Below, in pieces: positions 41,925 to 53,267 of a DNA stretch of 64,000 nucleotides. This stretch comes from Rhabditophanes sp. KR3021 (taxonomy: Eukaryota; Nematoda; Chromadorea; Rhabditida; Alloionematidae): assembly GCA_963281155.1 (NCBI GenBank), contig CAUJLY010000002.1, positions 1-64,000 on the forward strand, written 5' to 3'. The position numbers were made by a program, and so were the translations under genes. The notes beneath the pieces are model-generated. The model saw nothing but the letters and a program-made list of their open reading frames with translations. It had not been told where the DNA came from and did no database searches. Position 1 is the first letter of the stretch. Each line of letters starts with the position of its first letter.

Positions 41925-42325
41925 ATATGCCAATTGCTGCTACTTAATGTTATTTTTGAAATATGATTTTAAAGTATTAATCATAAGTTTGTGTATTAAC
42001 TGAAATAATTAGACAACCTTAATTGTCGTCATTTATTTATATCAAGCTAGTCAATAATATCTTAACAAAAATCAGACAATTTAAAACGTAACTTTGACAT
42101 TATTTGTTTCCTTAGATTGATATTTTTGTATTCAGTTATATTGTATAAATTTTGTCTTTCAACAAAAATATTATTGAAAGAATCAAAATAAAATTACATG
42201 TAAAAGTACTTTTTAAAAAATATTTCATTATGATTTATAAAATAAATTATCTGAAAAGCAATTAAATGCTGAAAGTTTGCTCATTATAGTCTGTGCGTAT
42301 TACTTATTTTTGAATATGAATAGGA
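41925..42325. repeat. Receptor 5' flank, upstream copy
   Basis: Shares blocks with 43545-43945 in the same order and spacing: TATGATTTTAAAGTATTA, TATTAACTGAAATAATTAGA, AATTGTCGTCATTTATTTAT and AATGCTGAAAGTTTGCTCAT. It is the upstream region of the receptor at 42504-43531. Confidence 0.75.
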
Positions 42326-42503
42326 ACAATTTCAACATTATTAAATTGATGATTTTAAAGTTTTTGAATGCATCAATTTTTCCTAAATATATAGGTGCAT
42401 GCCTTTTTAAATGTACCATTTTTCAAAGTCAATAAAAACACTTTCTTACAATAACACAATTTTAACATATTATTTTTTTCCTCAAATTATTACTCATTAA
42501 GAT

Positions 42504-43531
42504 ATGAAAGATTTATATTTGATTGTTTTGTCTATAGAAGGTATCATTGCAATTTGTCTCAACTTGGGAATATTTTTACTTCTTCAATTCAAACCACCTC
42601 ATAAAAATGAGTTTACTGCATTAGTAAAATATTCTAGAATCCTAGATGCTTATATTTCATTCATACTAGCATTTCTTCTACGAGCTAAGATTCTCAGACA
42701 TTACACAAGTTATCTTATATACGGTTTAGTTAAATATGTGGCAAGCAGAGACATTCAAATATACATTGTTGCTTTTTTACTCATTCAGTTTCATTATCAT
42801 CTCTTGTTCATGTTTTTAACTCTTATATGTAGATATAATGTTTTTGTAAGAAAGGTTTCAAATATATTTTATACAAATGCTATTGAAAAAGTTGTTATTG
42901 GAATTGTTTTTATTTTAATACCAATTGTCACCATTTCAACTGCAAAATTTTGGTTAGTTGATAAAGAGGCTGATTTAATTTTAACCAAATCTGTAAGTTA
43001 CTTGTTCAAATTTGTTTGAAGAATATAATTTAGATATATAAAACAATGCCTGATTTTAATGAAAGTTCTCCGTTTGTTATAAATCTGAATAATAAATTAT
43101 TAAGTCCATTTGTAATCAGTGTGACTGTAAACGCTAGCGTAGAATTTTTCGTTCTTGTAGTTGTTGTATTTTACTATTACTGGAATATTGAAAAAACCTT
43201 TAAAAAGTTACTTGTAAACGCTCAGGACAAAACAAAGAATCGTATACAAAGCAATATCAATCAAATGAGAGCGAACATTGTAACTTTTGGCTCATTTTTT
43301 GGACCAGCAATGATTGGAATATCAATTACATTTATTTTAATGGAAATTACTGGTAATTATCATTTATTTGACGACCAAGACTTATCATGGTTTATTAATT
43401 ATTTTTTGTTGTATTTTATTGTTAGACCAATAGAGATTTTGTATCAAAATTATAAGACAGAATATCTGAGATGGAAGCTTAGAAAGATACCAAAAGCCGT
43501 CACAAATTATACTAATAAATTATATATTTAG
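42504..43531 (+). CDS. Seven-transmembrane chemoreceptor, two exons
   Basis: Exons 42504-42992 and 43034-43531 with a 41-bp intron (GTAAGT...ATTTAG) give 328 residues without a break. Hydrophobic segments lie at about 5-28, 45-60, 88-115, 130-150, 190-220, 255-278 and 290-308. A basic C-terminal tail follows (YKTEYLRWKLRKIPK). Length and layout fit nematode serpentine chemoreceptors; I cannot fix the subfamily. Expected in sensory-neuron membranes, coupling to G proteins. Its 5' flank is duplicated downstream, a sign of a former tandem gene. Confidence 0.75.
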
Positions 43532-43544
43532 AATTGTATGTGAT

Positions 43545-43945
43545 ATTATTAAAAATCGTTGTTTGATGTTGCCATTTAATTACATTGTAGTGGTATGATT
43601 TTAAAGTATTTATCCAAAGTTGCTATATTAACTGAAATAATTAGACATACAATAATTGTCGCCATTTGTTTTTATGAAGTAAGTCAATAATATGTTAAGA
43701 AAAGCCAGATAATTTAACTTTCTTATTTTTGAATTCATTTCATTAATATTTTTTGCATTTAAACAAATTGTATAGACTTTTTTAAGTAAACACATTTTCG
43801 ACAGAAACAAAATGATATTGGATTTAAAGTTACAGTTTCGGAAAATATTTGATTTCAATTTATAAAGGAATTTATCTGAAAAATAATAAATGCTGAAAGT
43901 TTGTTCATTACTGTTTGTGCATAATGCTTTTTTTGAAGATTAAGA
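43545..43945. repeat. Receptor 5' flank, downstream copy
   Basis: Second copy of 41925-42325, in the same orientation, just after the receptor gene. The gene that should follow it is missing. Confidence 0.75.
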
Positions 43946-44189
43946 GTTACGTACAATAATATGATAATGAAGCTAAAAAAGTTCGTGAACACATAAATGA
44001 ATTAACTTTGTGTTTTAATAAATTTTAATAGTGATAATTAAGATAAATAAACTGATTGAGGACGTTTTCATCCGATATTCGGTCTCCAGCCCTCAAAGTA
44101 CCCGGGTAGGCATGATGTTTTTCTTAAAAAAAATTGTTTAAAATGTTTTTAATGGTACTTTCAAAATCCATTTCATTAATTTTGTAGAC

Positions 44190-44485
44190 CTTTACTAGCG
44201 CTATATCATAGGCTAGATTACCTTAATTTTTGATCAAGTCAATATGGTGCATCAGCTTGATTTATACAAAGTGCCACTTTTTTATGTTATATTACTTATT
44301 TTGCTATTCTACAATCATTACACAACATAAATTAAAAATCCTTTCTATCAATCTTTTAGAACTTTTTAAGCGCTATATATTAGGCTGTATTATTTTGGTT
44401 TTTGATCTAGCCAATATGACGAAAGAGCTCCATAAATACAAAGAGTTACATTTTTATGTGTGTTACTTATTTTATTATTTTGAAA
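44190..44485. repeat. Tandem duplication, about 170-bp unit, two copies
   Basis: AGCGCTATATCATAGGCTAG near 44199 and AGCGCTATATATTAGGCTG near 44370 begin two diverged copies. Both continue through TTTTTGATC and GTTA(C)TTATTTT.(C/A)TATT. No coding potential. Confidence 0.55.
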
Positions 44486-44574
44486 AAGTTTTAAAGTTTA
44501 ATTCACATTTACAATCCTTTTAAAGTATCTATCCAAAGCAAAATTCAAGACGTTTTTGAACGTGCAGTATCATA

Positions 44575-44835
44575 TCATTGTCTCGGCCGGGTCACATGCG
44601 AAACTCTGTGACTTCCATTGTACTCCAAATTCTTTACTTGATTTTTTAGTTCAAAATTTTCATCATTCAAACCATTTATCGTTTCAGTTTTATCCTCATT
44701 TTCCTTTTTCAATCTGGAAACCTCTTTCTTTAAGCCTGCATTTGGAATGACAGTGTTTGTAGAGATCTGTTCTAACTCAGTCTTGCAAATGATTCGCCTA
44801 ATAGCCTTGTTAGATTGCTTCTTAGTACATCCCAT
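44575..44835 (-). pseudogene. N-terminal coiled-coil fragment of the transposase-like family
   Basis: Minus-strand ATG at 44835, directly after an acceptor-like GTGTTTTTAG. It starts MGCTKKQSNKAIRR, then a coiled coil (LKKEVSRLKKENEDKTETIN). It ends NGSHRVSHVTRPRQ and a TGA. GSH(R/K)...TRPRQ is also found in the copy at 52136, which shows they are the same family. Sequence after that motif is lost. The upstream stretch 45050-45120 is shared with 51825-51900 in front of the other copy. Confidence 0.6.
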
Positions 44836-45049
44836 CCTAAAAACACAAAAATTCATAAATATGAGTAAAAAATGATTCACGCAACGAAGTAGAATCAGTA
44901 AACACTAATAACATTAATTATATATCAGATTCAACTTTATGAAGCTTAAAAAACATAAATAAGCAAGCTTTAAATAGCCATTCAATTATAATTGTAAATT
45001 AAAAAATAATTATAATAGCTGTTTCCAAAAACTGAGCTCATCCGCAATC

Positions 45050-45120
45050 ACGGTTTGACCGATTTTAACGTATTAGTAGCCAAAAGAAGCCCTTGATTTA
45101 CTGATTATTTGTGATGAAAT
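45050..45120 (-). repeat. 5' flank of the transposon family, copy 1
   Basis: On the minus strand AATAATCAGTAAATCAAGGG, then AAAATCGGT. It corresponds to AATAATCAGTAGATCAAGGG and CAAATCGGT at 51835-51893. In both cases it lies about 220-300 bp before the ATG. Confidence 0.6.
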
Positions 45121-45633
45121 GGATTTTAAAATCAAAGTTTATTTGAGGAGCTGCATATCTTGATTGAACATATTTATTGACAAAAAGTAAAGTTGCTTAT
45201 TTGAACTCAAATAACAGTCTACCTTCAACTAGATACATTCATGTAAATTGTTAAAGTACATTTTGAACATATATCATTGCTCCAACTTAGTTCAATTGAG
45301 TATGTTAGTCAAAAATATATGTTGTTCAAATTCCATGCAATAAAATGTTTTTTTTGCGCTTACAAGTTAAATTATTTATTAAATTAAAGTTATTTATTAA
45401 TTTTGATCAATATAAAACAATAGTATTTATGATTTTAAAAAAAAGTTAAAAATTGAGTCTCTTCATGTCCGCCTCCAGATCGATGTGTTCGTGTCAGAAT
45501 CATCTCTTAAGGTTCCTTAGGTGCAGAAATTGATGGAGAATCTAAAAAGAATTATTACGGATCTTGATTGCTTCGTTAAATTGATATTTTTGATACACTT
45601 CCGAAAAATCGACAAATTTAACCACCGTGATAT
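45121..45633. other. Between transposon remnants, no gene recognised
   Basis: AT-rich sequence between the 5' flank of one transposon remnant and the 3' end of the hAT fragment. About 100 bp next to 45120 still resemble sequence before 51835. Confidence 0.45.
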
Positions 45634-46185
45634 TTAAGATGTTTTCTTAATTAAAGCTTTAATGATATCAATACTGGATAACTTTACACAATTTGACAAC
45701 TGATGTGCAAAACAAGTAGCATCAAAAATTTTTTCAAAGGCAGGAACATTGACAGATAATTTGTTATTGATAGTCTTAGTCATTAATACTAAGTTTTTTA
45801 CTCCATCACGGCTGATTGCAACAGGAAATGGACCAATTTCAGAAAAGACACTAATCAAGTGGTCGGAAAGTAAAACTGCTGTTTCTCTTTGAGTCTTAAA
45901 AAAATCCAAATAAAGTCTTTTTTGAACCATATTCTCTACATAATGACAAACCAAGGTACTAAAATTGTGACTTTTATCACTCCAATTATCCATAGTTATA
46001 GAAAAGGCAGTATCTTTAAGTTTCAATTTGATTGCGAGCATTTGAATATTATGTTTGGGCAGTATTTTAGAAGTTGTGATTGGAGTAAATTTGCCATTTG
46101 ATACGACGACCTTAACTAAGTGTGTAAATGAAGCTGCATCTATAATCGAAAATGGATCAAATTCATCGACAAGTATATTATACAT
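45634..46185 (-). pseudogene. hAT transposase catalytic-region fragment
   Basis: Open minus-strand frame of 183 residues with no stop inside. It has FDPFSIIDAASFTHLVKVVV, then the first catalytic block AFSITMDNWSDKSHNFSTLV with its Asp (T.D.W), and DATCFAHQLSNCVKLSSI with the (C.AH.L.L.V) block of hAT transposases. The BED finger and C-terminal dimerisation domain are absent, and the frame ends at 45634 without the third acidic residue. It is therefore a fragment, from a different copy than the one at 18848-19313. Confidence 0.75.
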
Positions 46186-46279
46186 AATTTCGGTGCAGCT
46201 TATCAGTTGAGCATATAAAACTTTTTTAAATTTATTCGCTTCGAATTTTGTGATGAAGTGATGTGAATTCTTTAACTGT

Positions 46280-46440
46280 GCTGATTATTATTTTGTTATC
46301 AAGTATTTCTTAATATTTTAGATAAAATAAATAAGAAATTAACAATTTATTTGATAATGATCGACAGCAAGGGAGAAGCGTAATTTTTAGATCATTATAC
46401 TTGACAAGATAAGAATAAAAGATTTTGATACGTGATATAG
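46280..46440. repeat. BTB-Kelch gene flank, downstream copy
   Basis: Contains ATGATCGACAGCAAGGGAGA, then ATTATACTTGACAAGATAAG and AATAAAAGATTTTGATACGT. Nearly the same sequence is found at 48815-48972, on the other side of the gene, in the same orientation. Confidence 0.75.
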
Positions 46441-46537
46441 AATATTAATTGTGAATGAGATTTGATGAAAGTGAATTCTTAATAATGATTAATTTATAGA
46501 AATAAAAATATTAGGCAGTAACAATTAATTAGTAATT

Positions 46538-48333
46538 TCAAAAAGAAACTGCTGAAAAAAAGGCATTAGCAATTAGTAAATGACGATTTTCATATTCTTT
46601 CCATTGGCTTTCTCCGATATCCAAAAAATAAATATTTCTCGTAAAAGAGTATTTATCTACTTGACCTCCAAAAATATATATTCTATCATTCATTTCAACA
46701 GCTTTTGAAGAGCTAACACATTCAGGTAAATTAATATCAATATCACACCATCCGTCAGCAACTATATCATAAGCTTGGATATTATTAACGTTTTCTTGTT
46801 TCAAAATACCGCCTAACATTAAAATATATTTTCCTTTATACGTTGTTACGGCACTTTTTAAAATATTTTTTGGATATTGTGCTAAAACTTTCCATGAATC
46901 ATTATCACGTGGATCAAATCTACAAAAATAAATAATATGTCAAAAATGATGGATAATACCTTTGTATACAACTAGACATCGAACCGGGAGTTACATAAAT
47001 TACTTGACTATCAAAAGTAATTGAGTCATGATTCATTGTTGGATGCGGCATGTTTTCACTACTATACCAATCCATTTTTTGAAAATCCAAACTAAAACGT
47101 ATACTTATATTAATTTCAATATTTATGAACAACTTACTATTTAACTTCATCGGTCATTCTTTTATTAATCATTCCACCAAAACTATAAATTTTGCTGTCG
47201 ATAACGCAACTTGAAGAAGAGTGTACTTGGTTTGCTGACTTTATATTTCTATGACTTTCAACTTCAGATGTTTTAAGGTCAAATGTCTCCACGTTGTTCG
47301 TCCATTTACCTCCAAATGTTACAATTTTATCTCCAATTTTTTCGGAACAATGAGAATTTCTTTTAAAAGCCAATTCACCTTTTTCTTTTATTTCTCCACT
47401 TTTATTATCATATTCAAGTATACTAGAATCACTTTTTATTCCCCCAACTTAAAAAAATGTAAAAATTATTTAAATGAATACTTACTCAAAATAACAGTTT
47501 TTTCTTTAATATTATTCGGTTTGGTATCCTCGATTGGTGCTCTATTTAAATGAGAAGCAACAGAATAAATAACTTCATTTAATTTTATAAATTCATGAAA
47601 CTGGGTTTCATCATCATCATACTTAATTTTTCCATCAAGAAAAGTTGAATATTTTTTTCTATCTTCAAAATCATAAGCCATCCATGTATAGAAGAGCTTG
47701 AGAATTTTGAAAGCGTCAATTTCTTTGAGACATTCTGCGGCAAATGTATGCAAGTCAACAAATTCTATCTTTTCAAATTGTGAATATGAGCTCATTTGTT
47801 CAAATTCTTCATAAAGTCTTTCAGTAAGTGTTTCCTTGATGTCGTCAAATATTTTACTATTAATCTTTCGATAAACGTTAATATTAAATGACCAATCTAC
47901 ACTCTCCTTATTGCATTCAACCAAAAATGAACTAATAGATAACTAAAATACATATGACTATAAGAGAACTTCAAGAATAACTTACCTCCAGATCAACTGC
48001 ATCGTCAAAAACAGAATAAATATTTATTAAATTAAATATGTTAACTGTGGTAACTTCAAAACAAAATCCGTGATGAATATAAGTATAATATACTTGAAAA
48101 TTTTCAAGGGAAATATTATCAATATCAAAACGTTCTAAAAAATAGAAATAAAGTAATTTTAAAATAATAAACTTACCTTGAGTGGTGTGTTCTAAAAATA
48201 AATTATGGAAATAACCATTATGAGCAGCCAAAATGTATCTGTTAACAGATAAATGGAAACCATCTTTAAAAATTAGGATAGCATCTTCATAAAAACTTTG
48301 GCCTTGAAGCTTTGGAAAGTTCTTATAAAACAT
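46538..48333 (-). CDS. BTB-BACK-Kelch protein, six exons
   Basis: Minus-strand exons 48333-48177, 48134-47986, 47942-47486, 47447-47138, 47091-46960 and 46919-46538, with five introns of 38-46 bp, join in frame to 528 residues. The BTB domain (about 1-100) has FYEDAILIFKDGFHLSVNRY then ILAAHNGYF. A BACK-like helical region (about 105-250) contains the conserved DLHTFAAECLKEIDAFKIL. Kelch repeats fill the rest, with IGGIKSDSSILEYD, KIVTFGGKW, IYSFGGM, YILMLGGI and RIYIFGGQV. Such proteins usually serve as substrate adaptors for cullin-3 ubiquitin ligases; nematodes have many fast-evolving ones. A Kelch relic lies at 55453-55683. Confidence 0.85.
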
Positions 48334-48814
48334 CACTAAATCAGTAAACAAAGTAAAAATTAGTTAGTTTTACAATTGTTAATGTGAAAATACAAATACA
48401 ATAAAAAAAGAGATGAGTTTATTTTTGTTACACACAAGCCATACGTACATAGGGTTAGGTAAGAGTGGTTAAGTTTGGTCACTTTGACCTTTATATAGTA
48501 GAGTTAGTTGAGATGGTACTTTGCAACGAAGCAAAAATGACTAAAAGATTCTCAAAAAATGTTGTTTACGTACATTTACATAATTTCAATGCTTCTTATC
48601 TGTGGAATAGAATATAGAGAACTAACTTTATTACCTTGCAAAATAATACATTAACATATACAATCGGTGTAAGAGATAATAGTGGGATAGAGATACAAGG
48701 AAAGGACATGCTATCATCATGGGCGTATCCGACATTATCAGTAGAACAGATTAAACATTTTAATCCAAATTAATTCAAATTTTGTAAATAAGGATTGTAT
48801 ACTTTTTAAATGTG

Positions 48815-48972
48815 TTGACTATTTTTTTTTATCAATATTTCTTATTGTTTTTCATTGAAGACAATAATAAATTAACAATTATACTTGGTACGATCGACAG
48901 CAAAGGAAAAGCGTAATTTTTGTCATTATTATACTTGACAAGATAAGAATAAAAGATTTTGATACGTAATAT
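48815..48972. repeat. BTB-Kelch gene flank, upstream copy
   Basis: Partner of 46280-46440: ACGATCGACAGCAAAGGAAA, then ATTATACTTGACAAGATAAG and AATAAAAGATTTTGATACGT. It lies upstream of the minus-strand gene. Confidence 0.75.
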
Positions 48973-51002
48973 ACAATCATTTAAAAACGTCCGAGTCTTC
49001 ATCTTATGAATCTCTTTCTTTGCTATTAATATTTTTATTTGGCTTTTATTCTCATAAAGTGTATTCATTAACAAATGCTCGATCAGAACTTTTCTCTACG
49101 AATTAATAATTTTGATCCATTGCTTAAGCAATAACTTTTTTCATTTTTATAGTTATTCGCACTGTTCTTTATATGAATGATTGAAATTTTGCAAACAAAT
49201 TTATCCTTTTCATCACTTTTAGCTGCAATAGTTTCATTAATTAAATCGTACCAATTTTGATACAATATATTTCATTTTTTCACGTTCAATATTATTATTT
49301 GAAATTGTGTAGACGTTAGTAATTGAACTGTACGCTTGTTAAGAACATCCCCATACACTCCCGATAAATGTCAGAATGGAGTCCTCGTTCCAGAATCAAA
49401 TTGTATATCATTTTGACAAGAAAGATGTGATCTTTCCTGGAAAAGTTAAAATCATACAATTTTTGCTTCGTGTCATATAAAGACAATTTTTGTTCTCTAC
49501 GAAAACGATCTTCTTTAACAAGACCACATAATAAAAATGATTCTCTTCTGGTTGATAGTAATAATATGTGATCTTTTAAAAAAGATTAATAAAAAATTAT
49601 ATAGGAAGCATGCATGGTTTTTTTTAAAATAGATAAATAATGAAAAAAAGAAATCCCTTCTTGTGAACTTGTTTTGCTAGTGCATGGGAAAATAAATATG
49701 CACGTCATAAAGTAATAAAAATGTGTGTTAAGTAATTACTTACATATAACAAAAAAAATTAATACTTTTGTGGTAAAAAGTGTTTCCGAGTTGAGGTAAT
49801 TTTGAATGATGAGTAATCTTTGAATTTAAGAAACTTTAATTTGTAAAGAATTTATTCGATGAAAATATCATGTAAAAGAATAAAAAAGTACTACAAAAAG
49901 CAGCTATTGATTTAAAAAGTTGATTTAATTGAAGTTTTACTGGATTATTCTATTATGCACAATATAAACATTTACCCACGTGCACAATCTCCGCTAGTAC
50001 CCAAAATGAGGCTAGATCATTAGGATTTCTTGGATCCATTGAATTTGATTGACCAAAGCTATTAGTTAATCCAAGATATTGTTGTGAAAAAGCTATTCAT
50101 GATTAACGAGACTTTTAGAAGTCAAAACTGATGCTAAGTTGGAACCAAACTTACCTTTTATAATATTTTTCAAGGATAAATTGGAGGTTTTGTGTCAAGT
50201 TTATGATCACAAACAGTTTATTTGAAACATAGCTATTTAAAAATATTGCTGGTGTAAACAACAGAATAATTTATGGCTTTGCATACTTGTGTTTATTTAA
50301 AAAGTAACTTTGTTTTATAAGGTCAATGTAAATTAATCTGTAGTGTGTATTATTAAACTTCCCTATGTCACTGTTTATAAAGTAATAAAGATTAGCGACA
50401 AAGTTGTGATAGCTTAAAAAAGGATTAACTCTCAAAACGAACCACTCTAATGCCAGATGTTAACTTTCGTCATAAGATAATATTGACGACTCATTATTCC
50501 AGCATGCTCATTTTTATTTCTCATGCTTTTATGTGCACTGTGTAAATCGCGCGCCATCTTTTAATAGACCACTACATGCGTTCTTTATCTAATTGTCTTT
50601 TGTCCTGTATCAAGCATAATCATCTTATATCTGGATTGTTGCTTTCCCTATATCTATTTATCGGGTATACTCCAATCTTTATTTTTCTTTAAGAAGTAAT
50701 TTTACTCAAAAAAATGATGATCATAAAACAATTGCACTCATAAATATAACATAATTACCATTTTGTAATCTTTAGTTGATCACGATATCAAATGATGTGT
50801 GCATGTAACATATTTATTATCATATTTATGTAAATGATTCCTTGTCATGTTATTTAGGGTTTAGATTTGACAAATGAATTAATCTAGATATATTTTGAGT
50901 AAAACTTTAAATAAAGTATATTTTAAAAGTAATTGAAGTAGATTAATAATGTTAGTTGATGAAGATTCATTAAAATTGTGATGATATAAGATTAAAAAGT
51001 TG
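48973..51002. other. AT-rich region, no gene recognised
   Basis: About 2 kb with only short, unsupported frames. One at 49083-49262 on the minus strand is 60 codons but has no ATG and no resemblance to known domains. Confidence 0.5.
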
Positions 51003-51075
51003 GGCTCAACCGGCAGTCGAAACCGGGGCCTCTCGCACCCAAAGCGAGAATCATAACCAACTAGACCATTGAGCC
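51003..51075 (-). tRNA. tRNA-Pro (anticodon TGG)
   Basis: A 73-nt cloverleaf on the minus strand. The acceptor stem is GGCTCAA/TTGAGCC, the D arm contains GGTCTAGTTGGTTATGA, and the anticodon arm is CTCGC TTTGGGT GCGAG with anticodon TGG. The variable loop is AGGCC and the T arm is CCGGT TTCGACT GCCGG with one G-U pair. No intron. The T stem differs from the usual CCCGG.., but pairing is complete, so the gene is likely functional. Confidence 0.92.
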
Positions 51076-51824
51076 ATGGCATTAATCAAGAATTCTGAAA
51101 TTTCGATCAAACAGTCAAGTATTCATCTAATTAGGTCATCTCACAAGTTATTTACAAGTCATCTTTAGTACATATTGTGTAACGTTAACATATACTCTGA
51201 TTTCATGTTCATTAAACTTAATTCAATATGTTTAAATTAATTGCACACGGTGGTGAAATATGTTGTTTTTCGGAATTGTAGCAAAAATATCACAAATCTG
51301 AACAATATAAAAGCCTGCAATGACGTTTTTTGGAATCTACGTTAAATTCTGAATCTAATGAAGCTAAGGAAACAATTTTTGAACATACAGGGTTGGATGG
51401 AGCACGGAAAGAATGACATTGTTGACTTTTTTTAAACTTTTTGCTTTTTATTATTGTTACTCATGTTTTTATGCTTATAATTTTAAAAATAAAGTGATTT
51501 ACATTAATTTTATCGATAAATAAACTTTTAAACACAAAATTGTTTCAATATTGCTTAGTATCAGGCAGATATTGATGAGTTGATAGAAAGTGCACTTTTT
51601 TAGTAAAATAAACTCAGTTGATAAATTTCTATGTGTTAACAGTATAACCAAATGTTAAAATACGTACATACACGTACATTAGTTCGTTCAGTTCAAGACT
51701 GAGTGGAAAATAAAAATACATGCACTTATTAGAGTTGAAATAAAAAAGTATTATTTTTGGCATCAAGTACAAATTAAATCAGAGTCTCTTGTTCAATAGT
51801 GCGATTCAAAATTTCAAAATCGAC
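51076..51824. other. Intergenic, no gene recognised
   Basis: AT-rich spacer between the tRNA and the transposon-family 5' flank. Confidence 0.5.
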
Positions 51825-51900
51825 TCTATAATAAATAATCAGTAGATCAAGGGCTATCTCTTGTATGTCTTGGAAATCAAATCGGTCCAGCCAATTTCGA
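51825..51900 (+). repeat. 5' flank of the transposon family, copy 2
   Basis: Partner of 45050-45120, lying about 240-310 bp before the ATG at 52136 in the same orientation relative to the gene. Confidence 0.6.
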
Positions 51901-52135
51901 GGAAATGCTTGTTCTTTATAGACAAATAACGTTTAATGTTTTTTTGACAATTTTTTTTAAACTTTTGAGTGAATTCTCTTAGAAACTTGTATATTTATAA
52001 TTTTGAGGTATTATAAAGCCTAACCTTTTGTGTAATTTGTGTTGGTGCGCGCGTGCGTGTTTGTGTATATTTAAGTTTTTATTAATCCTGTAACTCATTT
52101 AGACCCCATATTAATGATTTTTGTCTATTTTTAGA

Positions 52136-52995
52136 ATGGCTCGTATAAAGAAAGCTAACATAAGGAAGAATCTAGAAGCGGCAAGAACTGAATTAGAAAA
52201 GAATTGTGAAACCAAAAAATCAGCCCTCAGATCAGTAAATGAAAGGTTGACTGAAGAAAACACAGCTCTCAATAATAAAGTATTGGATTTGGAGAATAAA
52301 TTAAAGGAGTATGGATACAAAGGATCTCACAAGATGTTGAATTTGACTCGGCCAAGACAAGCTTTTGATTCACTTGGAGCAAGGGCAGCTTCAAACCGTA
52401 TTAATTTTTGGATTGATACTTTACAAAAGTTAAATGGAGGCGAACAACTTTCCCAAGAAGCCTGTTCAAGTCTTATGAAGCGGATAATGAAAACATATGG
52501 TGAAGTTGAAAAGGAAAAATTGGCTGCAGCATTTTTCCTTTCTTTTATTCAAAAGAAGCCAGATAGTGATTTTGTGCCTGTTAAGAAAGATGACAGTTGT
52601 GGAATAGTTGCTTCTGCAGTCAAGAATCTAATGACTGTAAGATTTCAAAGGTTCTATGACTCAATACAATTAGATTACGAAGAAATTGACCCTTTAAAAT
52701 AAAAGTTAAGGTCTGTCTTGTTGGAGATAAAGGCAAAGGAGCCACGAAATTTTGTTTCCAACCTCAAGTTAAAGATAAGAATAATTCCTACAAAGTTTTG
52801 AGTGTTATTGGTTTGTGGCATGGAGCTGATAGCCGGGAATGCTTGGAATATTATTTGAATGTTGCTTACAATGATGAAGGTCAAATGCCAAATGGACCAG
52901 TCATTCAGCAACTAATGGATTGTATCACAATTCAACTGAAAATACTTTTACCAATCCTTCAAATTAACATCATAACGGAATGTATACTACTATAG
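52136..52995 (+). pseudogene. N-terminal two-thirds of the transposase-like family protein
   Basis: The ATG at 52136 directly follows an acceptor-like CTATTTTTAG. The frame gives MARIKKANIRKNLEAARTEL, a coiled coil of about 60 residues, then GYKGSHKMLNLTRPRQ and a helical region with RINFWIDTLQKLNGG. It reaches a stop at 52702. In another frame the protein goes on as VCLVGDKGKGATKFCFQPQV, then LSVIGLWHGADSRECLEYYL, and ends at 52995. The GD.G...TKF and WHG(A/K)D(S/T)R.C(L/M)E motifs match element 1, proving common descent. The C-terminal third is missing. One frameshift near 52700 and truncation make it inactive. Confidence 0.7.
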
Positions 52996-53267
52996 TTTGC
53001 TCACTTGGATGTTTCATTTCACTTACCCAGCAACTGATATACATACCATACATATTTTGTGGAAATAATCAAGATTTCACACCTAAATTAAATTGATAAT
53101 GTGATGTATTTTTTAGATAATTATCACACCCTAAATTAAACTGATAATGTGACGCTTTTTTAGATAATGATATTGTGGAGAAATACTTTAATAAATTACT
53201 ATATAAAGCGAAATAAAAATATAATTAATATTGAAAAGTGCAACATCTAATTATTTCATTTTTAGAG

